NCBI RefSeq assembly: GCF_020360975.1
Contig: NW_025408683.1
Location: forward strand, 682,001 to 746,000
Length of the DNA stretch: 64,000 nucleotides
Reading direction: 5' to 3'
Source of the DNA: Hirsutella rhossiliensis
Taxonomy: Eukaryota; Ascomycota; Sordariomycetes; Hypocreales; Ophiocordycipitaceae
This document shows positions 54,617 through 64,000 of this stretch, in pieces (position 1 is the stretch's first letter; each line of letters opens with the position of its first letter). A model generated the notes under the pieces. That model did no database searches. It was not told the DNA's origin and saw nothing but the letters and a program-made list of their open reading frames with translations. The position numbers and the translations under genes were made by a program.

Positions 54617-56349
54617 ATGAAGTCCTTTGTCGGCCTCGCCTTGGCCTTGGCATCTGCCGGGACTGCAAAGGGGGATGGAGCAGGCTCGAATGACGCAAGC
54701 TGTGTAAGTCCGGACCCCCTTCTTGGTCCGAGAGGGAGCTTTGGCCGAGATAACCCTCCGTCTCCAGTGCAGAGCCCTCTCCCACGCTCTCCGGCCCATC
54801 TACCACGGCCCGTCGTCGCCCGACTATGACGACCTCATCAAGGCGCGCTGGTCCGGCACGGCGGTGCTGCACCCGGGCTGCGTCGTGACGCCCAAGTCGG
54901 CCCGGGACGTGTCCGCCATCATCAAGATGGTGACCAAAAAGCAGTGCAGGTTCGCCGTCAAGGCCGGCGGCCACAACGCCAACCCGGGGGCCAACAGCAT
55001 CGACGGCGGCGTGTCCATCGACCTCGGCGGCCTGGACTCGGCGCGCCTCGCCCGCGACCGCGCCTCGGTGACGCTCGGCGCCGGGCTCAGCTGGGGCCGG
55101 GCGTACGACCGGTTCAACAGCAGCCGCATTGGCTTCCCCGGCGGCGTGTGCGAGGACGTCGGCGTCGGCGGCCCCTCGCTGGGCGGCGGCCAGTCGCTGT
55201 TCCAGGCCAAAAGGGGCTGGGCCGTCGACAACATCCTCAGCTACGAGCTGGTGCTGGCGTCGGGGGACGTGGTCCGCGCCAGCCAGACGAGGCACCCGGA
55301 CCTGTTCAAGGCGCTCAAGGGCGGCAACACCAACTTCGGCATCGTCACGCACGTCGAGTTTGCCGCCTTTGACCTCGACGACATCTGGGGCGGCGAGGTC
55401 CGCGTCAGTCTGAACGGGCCCCAGGCCAGCCGGGCAGAGATGCTCGACCGCATCTGCCACGCCACCGTCGACTTTGTCCGGAACAACAACAACGATCTCG
55501 ACACGGGGCTGCAGGTCGCCACGGCCTATCTCAGCGGCAACAAGGGCCAGCTCGTCGACTTGGCCCTCTCCAACACGGCCGGCGTGGAGAACGCCAAGGC
55601 TGCCCGGCCGTTCCTGAAGATGCCCAACCAAGTGTCGAACGCGGCTCGTCGCACCAAGGTTGCCGACTTTGTGCACGAGGTCAGCAAGTTTGTGCCCAAG
55701 GGCTTCCGGTGAGCATGCTGGCCTGCCTCGCGTGTCTGCATCGTGCCCTGACAGTCTCGACAGTCAAGTCACGGCCAGCCTGACCATCGCCAACGACTAC
55801 CAGACTCTCCGTGAGATCTGGGATGCCACCGACAAGGTGTACAACGATCTTCCGCAAAAGGAGAAGGTGGACTGGATCATCCAGCTCATCCCCCAGCCCA
55901 AGGTCCAGCAATCGTATGCCAAGAAGCGCGGTGGCAACAGCCTCGGCCTGGCCAACGTCAAGGAAGACCAAATCGGTAAGATCCAGCACAAGACGTCATG
56001 CGTAGCACCATGACGAAGCTGACTGAAGTGATGTCCACGTCTAGTCTTCTGGCTGGCATCGCGATGGACCGACCCCAGCCTCGACGACATGATGGAAGCC
56101 GCGCGCCGAAAGTTCATCGACGTCTCCGAGGCCGTGGCCAAGAAGCACGGCACATACTCTCCCTTTCTCTACATCAACTTTGCCGCCCCTTCCCAGGAGC
56201 CCCTCTGCGGCTACGGGGCCGAGAGCGTGGCGTTTCTGAACAAGACTGCCAAGAAATACGATCCGCACGGCGTTTTCCAGACCCTGATGCCGGGGGGATT
56301 CAAGATTAGCAAGGCCAAGTGCGCTCGGGGCGGGCTTAGTTATGTGTAA
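54617..56349 (+). CDS. Secreted berberine-bridge-type FAD-linked oxidoreductase
   Basis: Four exons (54617-54703, 54768-55708, 55764-55975, 56045-56349) give 514 residues. A signal peptide (1 to about 18) is followed by a CC pair (29-30) and the PCMH-type FAD domain: LHPGCVVTPKSARDVS, VKAGGHN (His98, the usual covalent flavin site) and GVCEDVGVGG-PSLGGGQS (Cys157, where bicovalent members attach flavin at C6). After the substrate domain, the BBE C-terminus ends YDPHGVFQTLMPGGFKI. Such fungal enzymes oxidise alcohols, sugars or secondary-metabolite intermediates using O2. The substrate is unknown, and bicovalent flavin is inference from the two residues. It converges on a membrane-protein gene 239 bp away; no other biosynthetic gene is adjacent. 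Confidence 0.92.
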
Positions 56350-56587
56350 AGTAGGGCCGGGGGGGGGTATTGGACACTGTTGGTGCCAGCTAAGAAGTGA
56401 GCGTTTCAACTCGGAACTGGTTGTTTGGCTCGATTTGTACTCTAAAGACGACGGGCAGCGTCAGGACTGACTCGAGTATTAACTTTAACCTGGCAAAAGC
56501 ACTCTGGCTGGTTTACAATAGCCCGTCTAAGCAACGGGGCGGAAATCTGTCTCTGTTCCATGTCTATGGTCTATAACTCTATATGCA

Positions 56588-57637
56588 TCACTTAACCCGT
56601 CTAGGATAAAACACCATGACCATGTGCCACTGAAGATACGCCGCGAGAAAGAACAGCCAGGTGCCGACAAAGTTGACGACGGCCGGCGACAGCATGTCCT
56701 CGGGGACCACGATGTTGTACAGGCTCGCCAGGGACAGCGACAGGGCGCCGAGCATGTTCCAGAAGGAGGCGTGCCAGGCGACGGACATGACGGCCGGCTT
56801 GTACCAGCGCTCCTGGGCCAGCATGGTCAGGGCCAAGCCGCCCGCGGCGAGCAGCGCGCCGCCGACGGTCAGCGGGATGAGGACAAAGTTGCGCAGCCTG
56901 TCGGGGAAGGCCGGGTCCTCGGGCGAGCCCAGCAGCACGGGGTTCCCGCCGACGGCCGCCGTGGTGAGGATCAGGCCGCCCGACATGGACACGAGGCCGG
57001 CGCGGAAGGCCGGGTTGGGCAGGAAGACGGCGCGGAACTCGGCGCCCGACGGGAACCAGACCCATTCCTTGCTCCCGAGCAGGGCTGGGTTGTACCTCGG
57101 CGGCGGCGCGTAGCCCTTTTCGCCGTCCAGGGCGTCGTCGTCGGAGACGGGGCCCCGGTTGACGTTGAACGAGGCAATCGTCGCCAGGTTGCCGCCGAGG
57201 AAGAACATGCCGGCGCCGATGGTGATGGTGGTCGGAAACGCAACCTCCATCTCGCCGGGGAAGGCCGTCTCGGGAAACACGAGGGGCATGAGGGCGAAGA
57301 AGGAGCTCGCCGTGAAGGATGTGCTGCCGACGATGAACAGCACGGCCACGACCCACTGCGCGTCGCGGCACGGGTAGACGCTGAGGATCCTCCTGAGGCC
57401 CTCGGCGAAGCCAATGTTGTCCGGCTCCGCCGACCCGGGCCCGTCGTTGTCCCAGTCGGGGTCGTAGGGGACGGCTTCTGCGCTCGAGGCCCGCTCGAGA
57501 TCGCAGTTTTCCTTAAAGGCCGGCCAGTCGACCGGGTTGAAGGTCCGACGCCGGGCGCCGGTGCCGTCCTCGAGGTCCGGGCGGCGGAAGACGGGGGGCG
57601 CGATGGTCGACCGGCGATAGGCGGTGGCGCTGTTCAT
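56588..57637 (-). CDS. Polytopic fungal integral membrane protein, unknown function
   Basis: A single exon gives 349 residues from the Met at 57637. A 31-codon longer in-frame start exists at 57730, but MNSATAYRRS matches the usual polar N-terminus. A hydrophilic N-terminal third (RRRTFNPVDWPAFKENCD, DPDWDNDGPGSAEPDN) precedes about seven hydrophobic helices, with WFPSGAEFRAVFLPNPAF between helices and WYKPAVMSVAWHASFWNMLGALSL near the end. The pattern of cytosolic N-terminus, helix pair, WxPS-type loop and W-H-xx-FWN helix is that of a family of fungal integral membrane proteins of unknown role. It is not a recognised transporter superfamily. The neighbouring FAD oxidase is convergent. Confidence 0.83.
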   Translation of the reverse strand: MNSATAYRRSTIAPPVFRRPDLEDGTGARRRTFNPVDWPAFKENCDLERASSAEAVPYDPDWDNDGPGSAEPDNIGFAEGLRRILSVYPCRDAQWVVAVLFIVGSTSFTASSFFALMPLVFPETAFPGEMEVAFPTTITIGAGMFFLGGNLATIASFNVNRGPVSDDDALDGEKGYAPPPRYNPALLGSKEWVWFPSGAEFRAVFLPNPAFRAGLVSMSGGLILTTAAVGGNPVLLGSPEDPAFPDRLRNFVLIPLTVGGALLAAGGLALTMLAQERWYKPAVMSVAWHASFWNMLGALSLSLASLYNIVVPEDMLSPAVVNFVGTWLFFLAAYLQWHMVMVFYPRRVK

Positions 57638-59531
57638 CCTGGACGGCGTGGAGAAGACGCAAAGAAAGCAAGCAAGACGCGCTGTGTAAATTGAAAAATG
57701 GAAATAGTCACCGGCTAGAAAATCAAACAAGAGACGAAATCACCAGAAAATGACAATAAATTCAACGCTGACGAGCCAAAAGGGTCTCGTCGACAGCGGA
57801 CAGCCCCAAGTTGATATTCGACGTCGACGGCCAACAAGAGCTCAATTACAAAGCTATACGGAAAAAGCAGGCGGAAGAGACGCAGATCGTCAGGGTGTGA
57901 AACGGCAGGCCTGGCGGGCGGTGCGTTTGAGCACGAATCAGCATATCTGCCGGTCCATCAACGGGCCAGCAACGGGTTCTGCATCGGAGGAATCCGCCAG
58001 GGCAGAACACACATGCGTTTGAACTTTGGCGAACGGGGACAGCGACCAGGATACCAAGCCGCGCTCCCACCCGCCCACGGCTCGAGGTCATGGTGGTGTG
58101 ACGGCCTCGGCATTGCATCGTCGCGCAAAGGGTGCGTCCACCTGTCATTCAACATGGCAGCCGGCCACGTTGGCCGCAGTGCCAATTCCGAGCCAGAGCC
58201 CCAGATTCTCTACCCGTCTCGCCAGTGAACGGCCGGGCTCCCAAGGGTTTTCAAATCAACACGCGCTTCAACACCCGTCTCGACGGGCGGACAGGGCGTT
58301 TCGCAGCCCACCACATAGACATAGAGCTTCTCCAGACGCCCTCCGTCAGCCTGCGGAGGCGGGCCTTTGCGCTAGCACATTGCAGAGAGGGTGGACATGT
58401 AGAGAGAGGGCTGTGGCGCCGAAGCCGTCGACGCTGCCGCCCTCTGGGAACAGCGTCTTGCTCCACGGCGTCTACAGCTGCGTGTGCTCTTTCACGTTTA
58501 CGGCCAGCTCCCAGTGCTTGGGGTAACAAGTCGACGAGAGATAAAAAGCAACTCAATCATCTACATTTCTCGACATGCAAGTCTCGTCCAGATTCGGGCA
58601 TGGATGGAGCGCCAGGCCCGTGAAAATGCCGCCGGTCAATTACACGTTAGCTTGCGTCAGCTCGACGTCCGAGGTTTCGGAAGGCGCCGAGGCTCGGAAA
58701 GGTTCAAGGGGCTCGGCACAGCTCGCTGCTATATGCAAGTCCTCTGCGGAAAGGCCCGAGGGGCCCGGGCATACCAGAGCTGGGTTTAGAATTAACTCTA
58801 TCCGACACCCAGCGCCAGGGCGGGCCGGGGCTCCGGGCCGAGCTCCGGGGTAACGTCCGGTCTTTACGGCACTCTGGACATGCAATTGCGGCCCTGCGCA
58901 CGGCGTGGCTTGATCGAACTACCTACACACATGGCTCGAGCCGGTGCGTGAACCGCCTTCTAGAGCGTCATGCCCGCTGTCCATCCAGACTTGCCGGCTG
59001 GACGCTTCTCCACACTCCACCGGCAAAGCTTGGCCGTGAAAGCGGAGCGCCGAGGGTGGAGATGAAACGCAGCTGGGACAAGAAACAGTCCGCCGGGGAC
59101 TTTTCCGGGGGGGGGGGCGAAGGGGGGGCATGTCATGCTTAACCGGCCATTACAGCACCGTCCTGCTCGGCCGGCCTTTTATTAAATAGCTTATTCCCCG
59201 TTTCCCTAGTCGCCGAGGCTGACGCAAGCTCCTCTGTATGACAAGAAAGACAAACGAAGATGCAACGGCAACTGTCCGACGCACCTCGAGCCCACGCACC
59301 TCGAGCCCACGCTCCTCGAGCCCACGCACACCCCCCGCGCGGTGAAATTCGAGCCATGGAGATTCCACCGACTTTGTAAATCAAAAAGAAAACAGCATTT
59401 GCCCCGTCCCCAACGCCCGGTGCAACGCCCGTTGCAACGCCCAAATGCATCCATGCCCGTCTCCCGCTTTCGTATCGCACGTAGCATGACCAGCCGTGGC
59501 TCCCTTGCCTCGTCATCGTCGCCGTCACCCC
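57638..59531. other. Intergenic region, membrane-protein gene / GH76 gene
   Basis: The left end carries the membrane-protein promoter and the right end (59140-59530) the 3' UTR of the leftward GH76 gene. A short tandem array of cacctcgagcc- or ctcctcgagcc-like units lies at about 59283-59325. No coding or RNA gene was supported. Confidence 0.55.
59283..59325. repeat. 14-15-bp tandem repeat, about three copies
   Basis: Units of the form cctcgagcccacg(c)a repeat three times within the 3' flank of the GH76 gene, with a transition between copies. The boundary is approximate. Confidence 0.6.
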
Positions 59532-61068
59532 CTAGGCGCCCAGGCTCATCCAGCCAAACATGCCGCACGCCGCCCCCAGCACCACCAGGGTGGCGATGCT
59601 GGCGCCCGCCTTGTCGCCCGCCGTAATCACCTTGCCGTGCTTCTGGAAGTCGTCGCCGCTGCTGCCCGCGTCTGGGTCGCCCTTCGACGTGCCGCCCGAC
59701 GTCTGCGTGACGGGCCCCTTGGCCTTCCCGATGAGCTGCGACGCCACGGCCGACAGCACTCCCATTTCCTGGCCCGCTCCCGTCTTGCCGTCGTACGTGC
59801 CCGACGCCCACTTGAACCCGCACTGCCGCCCGAGGGCGCCGCCGGTGCACTGTTTGATGGCCGCCTCGGCCGACTTCTTGAGCACCGGGTTGATCATCTC
59901 GGCCGTAAATGGCGCGAGCTGCGTGATGACCGAGTACCACCGGTGCACAAAGCCCTTGAACGTAATCATGTCCGTCGTGCACGTGTTGATGTTTTCGCAC
60001 GACGGCTCGACGGCGATGCCGTTGGGGAAGAAGGTCTGGAGGCCGCGCGAGACGAGCTTCTCGGTTCTATCCCTCCACATTTGTGCTCCGTTGGTCTGCA
60101 ACGACAAGTGTCAGTAATCGAGGCGCCATGGTCGAGGGCAAGACATACGTGATTGTACATAAAGGCCGCGCCCTGGGCAAAGACACCGTTGTTGTACGAG
60201 AACTGGGCCTTGTTGATTTCCTTGCACTGGGTGTTGATGTTGGCGCCGTCGTAAATGGCATACGTGTCGGCGTCGATGAAGCCAATCTTTTCCATCCAGT
60301 CCCACGTCTTGATGGCCCAGTCCGAGTAGGTGGCGTTGCCGGTGTAGCGGGCCAGGCGGGCGCCGAGGTTGAAGAAGCAGCCGTTGGCGATGCCTGATGT
60401 GGGTCAGCCACGACATACGTCAGCATCAAGTCCGGGGTCACGCACTGTTCTTGTAGTTGTAGCCGTTGTTGGAAAAGGGAATCTGCCAGCGCAGGCCGCC
60501 GCCGCACGTGTCGTCGTGGCGGTCGGGGCTGGCCTGGGTGTTGAAGACGGCCTGGGCGAGGGCCAGCCATTGGGGCTTGTCCGAGGGTGGGTTGGGGAAC
60601 TTGTTCTCAGCAGCGAGCATGGCCGACATGCCCCAGAAGCCCTGGTCGTCGTTGCCGAGCGAGGCGGTGACGTTGCGGGGCATGTAGTCTCTGTGCTCAC
60701 CGACCTGGAACTGCATGGCCTCCATGACCTCGTCGTTGTAGGTCGAGTCGCCCGTCCAGGCCCAGTAGTCGATGAGGGTCCCCCACATGGCACCGCCCTC
60801 CCACCAGTAGTAGTCGCCGGCGGGAGGAGGACCGGGAAGAATGCCGGGCGTCTGGCCCGTTTGGTTTCCCTTGTAGTACTGCAGCATGTCCCAGGCGAGG
60901 GTGCTGGCCGTCTGCTTGATTGCGGCTGCGAAGAGTCAGCAACAACGGTGGCCTCTCCGTGGGAGTGTACGCACCGTCAGAGGCAATGGAGAAGGAAGAT
61001 GAGCCCTGGGCGTGGACAAAGCTCGCGACCGCCAGCAAGGTGGCGACGCCTGGCAATGAGGACTTCAT
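59532..61068 (-). CDS. GPI-anchored GH76 mannanase-family enzyme (DCW1/DFG5 type)
   Basis: Four exons (61068-60975, 60925-60446, 60393-60149, 60095-59532) give 460 residues. A signal peptide ends near HAQG (about residue 20). The mature protein shows GH76 landmarks: [17 protein letters not shown] (70-86), the catalytic Asp pair in GNDDQGFWG (Asp124-Asp125), [28 protein letters not shown], and [16 protein letters not shown] small Ser/Gly linker and a C-terminal hydrophobic tail (about 435-460) with a GSSGDD region upstream suggest a GPI anchor. Yeast Dcw1/Dfg5 are thought to transfer GPI-linked mannoproteins to wall glucan by acting on the anchor glycan. All catalytic residues are intact; introns are 49, 52 and 53 bp. 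Confidence 0.93.
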
Positions 61069-63192
61069 GATTAAAGGCGGAGGCTGGGAATGGGCGAAGA
61101 GGCGAGCGCGCGCGCGCGCAGTACGGCGAAAGGGCGAATACAATGAAGCGAGCGACGGCGAGGACGAGGGTATATAGCGACAGAGAGCGCAGACAAGGCT
61201 GGCTATAGGAGCGGTGGATGGAAGTTTGCCTGCTGCGATGGATCGTCGTCGTCGTCGGTCGCGGGACAAGGGGGACAAGGGGGAGAAAGCGGCGAAGGCG
61301 GCAAAAGCGGCGAAGACAGTCAGGAGACGAGGGAGAGAGAGAAAGGCCACAAGTTGACGATGGCCCCGAACGACGGGATGTTTGGGTCGGGGCGGGAACG
61401 GGTCTGAAGGAGAAAGGGGGGGCGAGGCGTGTTTATGTTTGAGGAACGAGGAATGAAGGAATGGGGAAGCGAGGGTGGGTCGAGGAGGGAAGTGAGAGGG
61501 GGCAGGCTAACGGAAAACAGCCCTAAAACGGGGTGGATTTACAGAGCCGTCCCGCGGTGGTTCAGGCCCCGCCAGGCCAATAAACGCCTGGGGCTGCAGG
61601 CCGTTTTGGCGGCGGTTAGGGGTGACGTAAAGCCCCGTACGGAGTAATCGGCATCAGATGCAGCGCGTCCACTTTTCGGTGCAGGTACAGGGATATTTGA
61701 TTTGTCTGCCGCTGGATGATTGGCGATGAATGGCGATTGTTTGTTTCCGTCTCTGCTTCCGTCTTTGAGCTGCTTGCTCGGTCGCGGCGACAACACCAGA
61801 CACAGTCAATGATGTGCCTTCTGGTGACGAACATACGCAGGGCGCCCCAAAGATCTACCGGCACCGCCCCCCTCTCCAGGCGCCATATAATTACGCAAGC
61901 TACACGATTGAGACGGAAAAAGAAACGAAATAGTTCTCGTCAATTCGAGCTGATTTCAAATGGTCCGCAGAAGAAGCGTGCTTCGTAGAACAGCTGGAAT
62001 GACCGGCCACGGCGGCGCCTCTGGATCATCATCCTCCGCTCGACCCGCCAACGCACCCACTTACGCGGCTTGGGGGCATCCACTGTGCGTCGCCGCTTGT
62101 CCCCCCCCGGAAGCCGGATGTACCCACCTAGCCCGTGCGCGCCCAGCCGCGACCTGCTCCGCTCTGCAGAGTACTTGGACCTCCAGCCCGGGGGAGAGCG
62201 TCCGTTGCGAGTCTTTCTTCCCTGCATCTGTGCATTACTGTACAGTACAGAACATAGCTTGACCCTCGTCGTCCGTCGCATCCTTGTCGCCATCGTGGTT
62301 TACCGATGAAAAAGGAAGGGGAAAAAAAAAGAAGCGCGCTCGTCAGGTCCTAAAACGGTCTTTGCGCGCGCGGCCCGGATCATCGGCAGAGCTGGAGAGC
62401 AAAGCCACCGCCCGCCAACTCGCCTAGTGTCACACAGTCAGTTGCCAGCTGACCCCGTCTCTCCACCACCCCATCTCACCCGCCGCCATTACCGGGCCTT
62501 GCCACTGCCACACGGACACGATAATTTCCCCCTCTGCAACCCTCGGAACTTCCCAGTCTGTGAATCTGATTGGTGCGCCGCCTGGCCGTCGAGTCGAGAT
62601 GGCGTGCCCCCGTGGCTGGGCATTCTCCAGCACCTGGTGCAAAGTGCGGAGTACGGGGTACAAGTGTCAAGTACCTCCTCCGCTGCCCGGTTTCCGGGAC
62701 GACCCACAGCGCCGGCCTGCTCCGGCATCCGCAGCGGGCCGACGTTGATCCTGCATGCGCTCCAGCCCGCCAATCAGCGCCCGCGAACCCAAGACCCCTG
62801 AACAGAATCGCAAGCTGTCCTCTCCAAAGGGTAGTCGCACGAATCGTGAGAAGGGCGCCAACCAGCGACAGCAAAAAATCAGCCAAATACCAATTATCAA
62901 CGCCCATACAGATACGTATATATATATCCTCTGGTCGAGAGACAGCGGTGATAGGAAAAGAGGAGCAGGCGCAAACAACAAACCGGGGAGGGGGGCATGC
63001 GAGCCTGCTTGCCGAACAAGGACTGCGCAAATCATCGCATCGCGACGTCGCCCATTTGCCTCGCCCCTGGGTCGCTCCGATTTCTCCTACCACGTGGGCG
63101 CATGGCAGCTTTCGAAATCCATCGCCGGCCCGAGGTAGAGCAGTCACAGGACCGTTCCACGTAGCTCGGCCATCCCCCCACGACCGTTGAAA
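61069..63192. promoter_or_regulatory. Divergent promoter region, GH76 gene / ERV41
   Basis: These 2.1 kb contain both promoters. The GH76 side has purine/pyrimidine-biased and (CG)n-like runs (61105-61120); TACGGAGTA occurs at 61638-61646; ATATATAT lies at 62917-62926, near the ERV41 side. Several ORFs overlap with no domain; none was called. Confidence 0.55.
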
Positions 63193-64000
63193 ATGAACGG
63201 CTTCGAGAAGCACGGCCTCCAAGAGGACAACTTTGCCGCAAACGGCAGCATCGTCAGCACCTTTGACGCCTTTCGTACGTCTCCTCTCTCCCCCCCTTGA
63301 CAGAGAAGAAGGGCTTGACTGACGACGTCTCCTTAGCCAAGTCGAAACCCCAATATGTAACGCGCACCTCGGGCGGCGGCAAGTGGACCGTCGCCATGGC
63401 CGTCGTCTCCCTCGTCCTGCTCTGGAGCGAAATGGCTCGCTGGTGGCGCGGCTCCGAGGCCCACGCCTTTGCCGTCGAGAAGGGCGTCTCGCACTCGATG
63501 CAGATCAACCTCGACATCGTCGTCCGCATGCAGTGCGGCGACCTACACGTCAACGTTCAGGACGCCGCCGGCGACCGCATCCACGCCGCCTCCAGGCTGC
63601 ACACGGACCAGACCAGCTGGGTCCAGTGGGTCAACGCGAGGGGCGTCCACCGCCTCGGCCGCGACAGCAACGGCCGCGTCGTCACCGGCGCCGGCTGGCA
63701 GAACCTGGCCCACGGCGAGGAGGGCTTCGGCGAGGAGCACGTCCACGACATTGTCGCCGCCGGCAAGAAGAGGGCGCGCTGGGCAAAGACACCCCGCGTC
63801 CATGGCCCGCCCGACAGCTGCCGCGTCTACGGCAGCCTCGACCTCAACAAGGTCCAGGGCGACTTTCACATCACCGCCCGCGGCCACGGCTACATTGAGG
63901 ATCTCGACCACCTGGACCACAGCAGTATGATTGATTCCCTGCCGTCAGCCCGGCTTGCCGTGTGAAACAGCAGACTGCTAACAGCCGCCACCGCAGAGTT
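63193..64000 (+). CDS. ERV41: COPII vesicle cargo receptor Erv41 (ERGIC-2 family), 5' part, truncated by window end
   Basis: Exons 63193-63274 and 63337-63924 and the first bases of a third exon (from 63997) give about 223 visible residues. The N-terminal ERGIC domain starts MNGFEKHGLQEDNF, with a first membrane helix (about 43-62, VAMAVVSLVLLWSEM) and the luminal blocks INLDIVVRMQCGDLHVNVQD, LHTDQTSWVQWVNARGVHRL, GFGEEHVHDIVAAGKKRARW, DSCRVYGSLDLNKVQGDFHITARGHGY (given in parts). These match Erv41, which with Erv46 cycles between ER and Golgi in COPII/COPI vesicles and retrieves escaped ER proteins. The second intron has a good branch site (CTGCTAAC at 63974-63981) before its CAG. The rest lies beyond 64000. 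Confidence 0.93.

Noticed and set aside
56624..57694. 356-codon plus-strand frame
   Set aside because: Antisense to the polytopic membrane protein; Gly/Glu/Ala-rich shadow composition.

Overview
The window is nuclear DNA of a filamentous ascomycete (Pezizomycotina), most likely a Sordariomycete of the Hypocreales type. The kingdom and subphylum are clear from the sequence. Genes are interrupted by short introns (about 49-256 bp) with GTRNGT-type donors, the DNA is GC-rich with strong third-position GC, promoters are CT-rich, and the gene set is fungal: SepH/Cdc7 kinase, an MBF-type APSES factor, ICE2, a DFG5/DCW1-type GH76 enzyme, and a PAR32/DUF3602 protein. The order-level placement is inference. 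Nothing prokaryotic or viral was seen.

Layout. 0-9 kb: UBA-C2H2-UBX protein (-), VAP/Scs2 ER tether (+), sphingolipid delta-4 desaturase (-), AAAP amino-acid transporter (-). 9-13 kb: a 4.1-kb gene-free divergent region. 13-22.5 kb: ICE2 (+), alpha/beta hydrolase (+), DUF218 protein (-), dihydrofolate synthase with a long extra C-terminus (-), conserved disordered protein (+). 24-29 kb: the 1421-residue SepH/Cdc7 septation kinase with ten exons (+). 30-32 kb: Q-rich low-complexity protein (-). 32-39 kb: 7 kb with at most one doubtful ORF. 39-40 kb: single-pass membrane protein (-). 40-45 kb: gene-free. 45-49.3 kb: MBF DNA-binding subunit (-) divergent from dynactin ARP1 (+). 49.9-57.6 kb: a more accessory-looking stretch with a DUF3602 protein (-), a small eight-cysteine secreted protein hidden by introns (-), a secreted berberine-bridge-type FAD oxidase (+) and a polytopic membrane protein (-). 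59.5-64 kb: GPI-anchored GH76 enzyme (-) and the 5' part of ERV41 (+), cut by the window end.

How the genes relate. Most are housekeeping genes with no operon-like logic. There is a loose theme of ER and membrane biology (SCS2, ICE2, DES1, ERV41) and of cell cycle, septation and nuclear migration (SepH, MBF factor, ARP1), but adjacency gives no evidence of co-regulation beyond shared divergent promoters. Exon structures were worked out by hand from splice sites, reading frame and family conservation. For every complete spliced gene the exon lengths sum to a multiple of three.

The most notable observations are the three-exon hydrophobin-like gene at 51334-51764, the roughly 243-residue C-terminal extension on dihydrofolate synthase, a perfect 24-bp TACGGAGTAC palindrome at 50822-50845, several minisatellites, and recurrent intergenic TACCTA/TAGGTA clusters. 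No clearly new multi-gene system was found.
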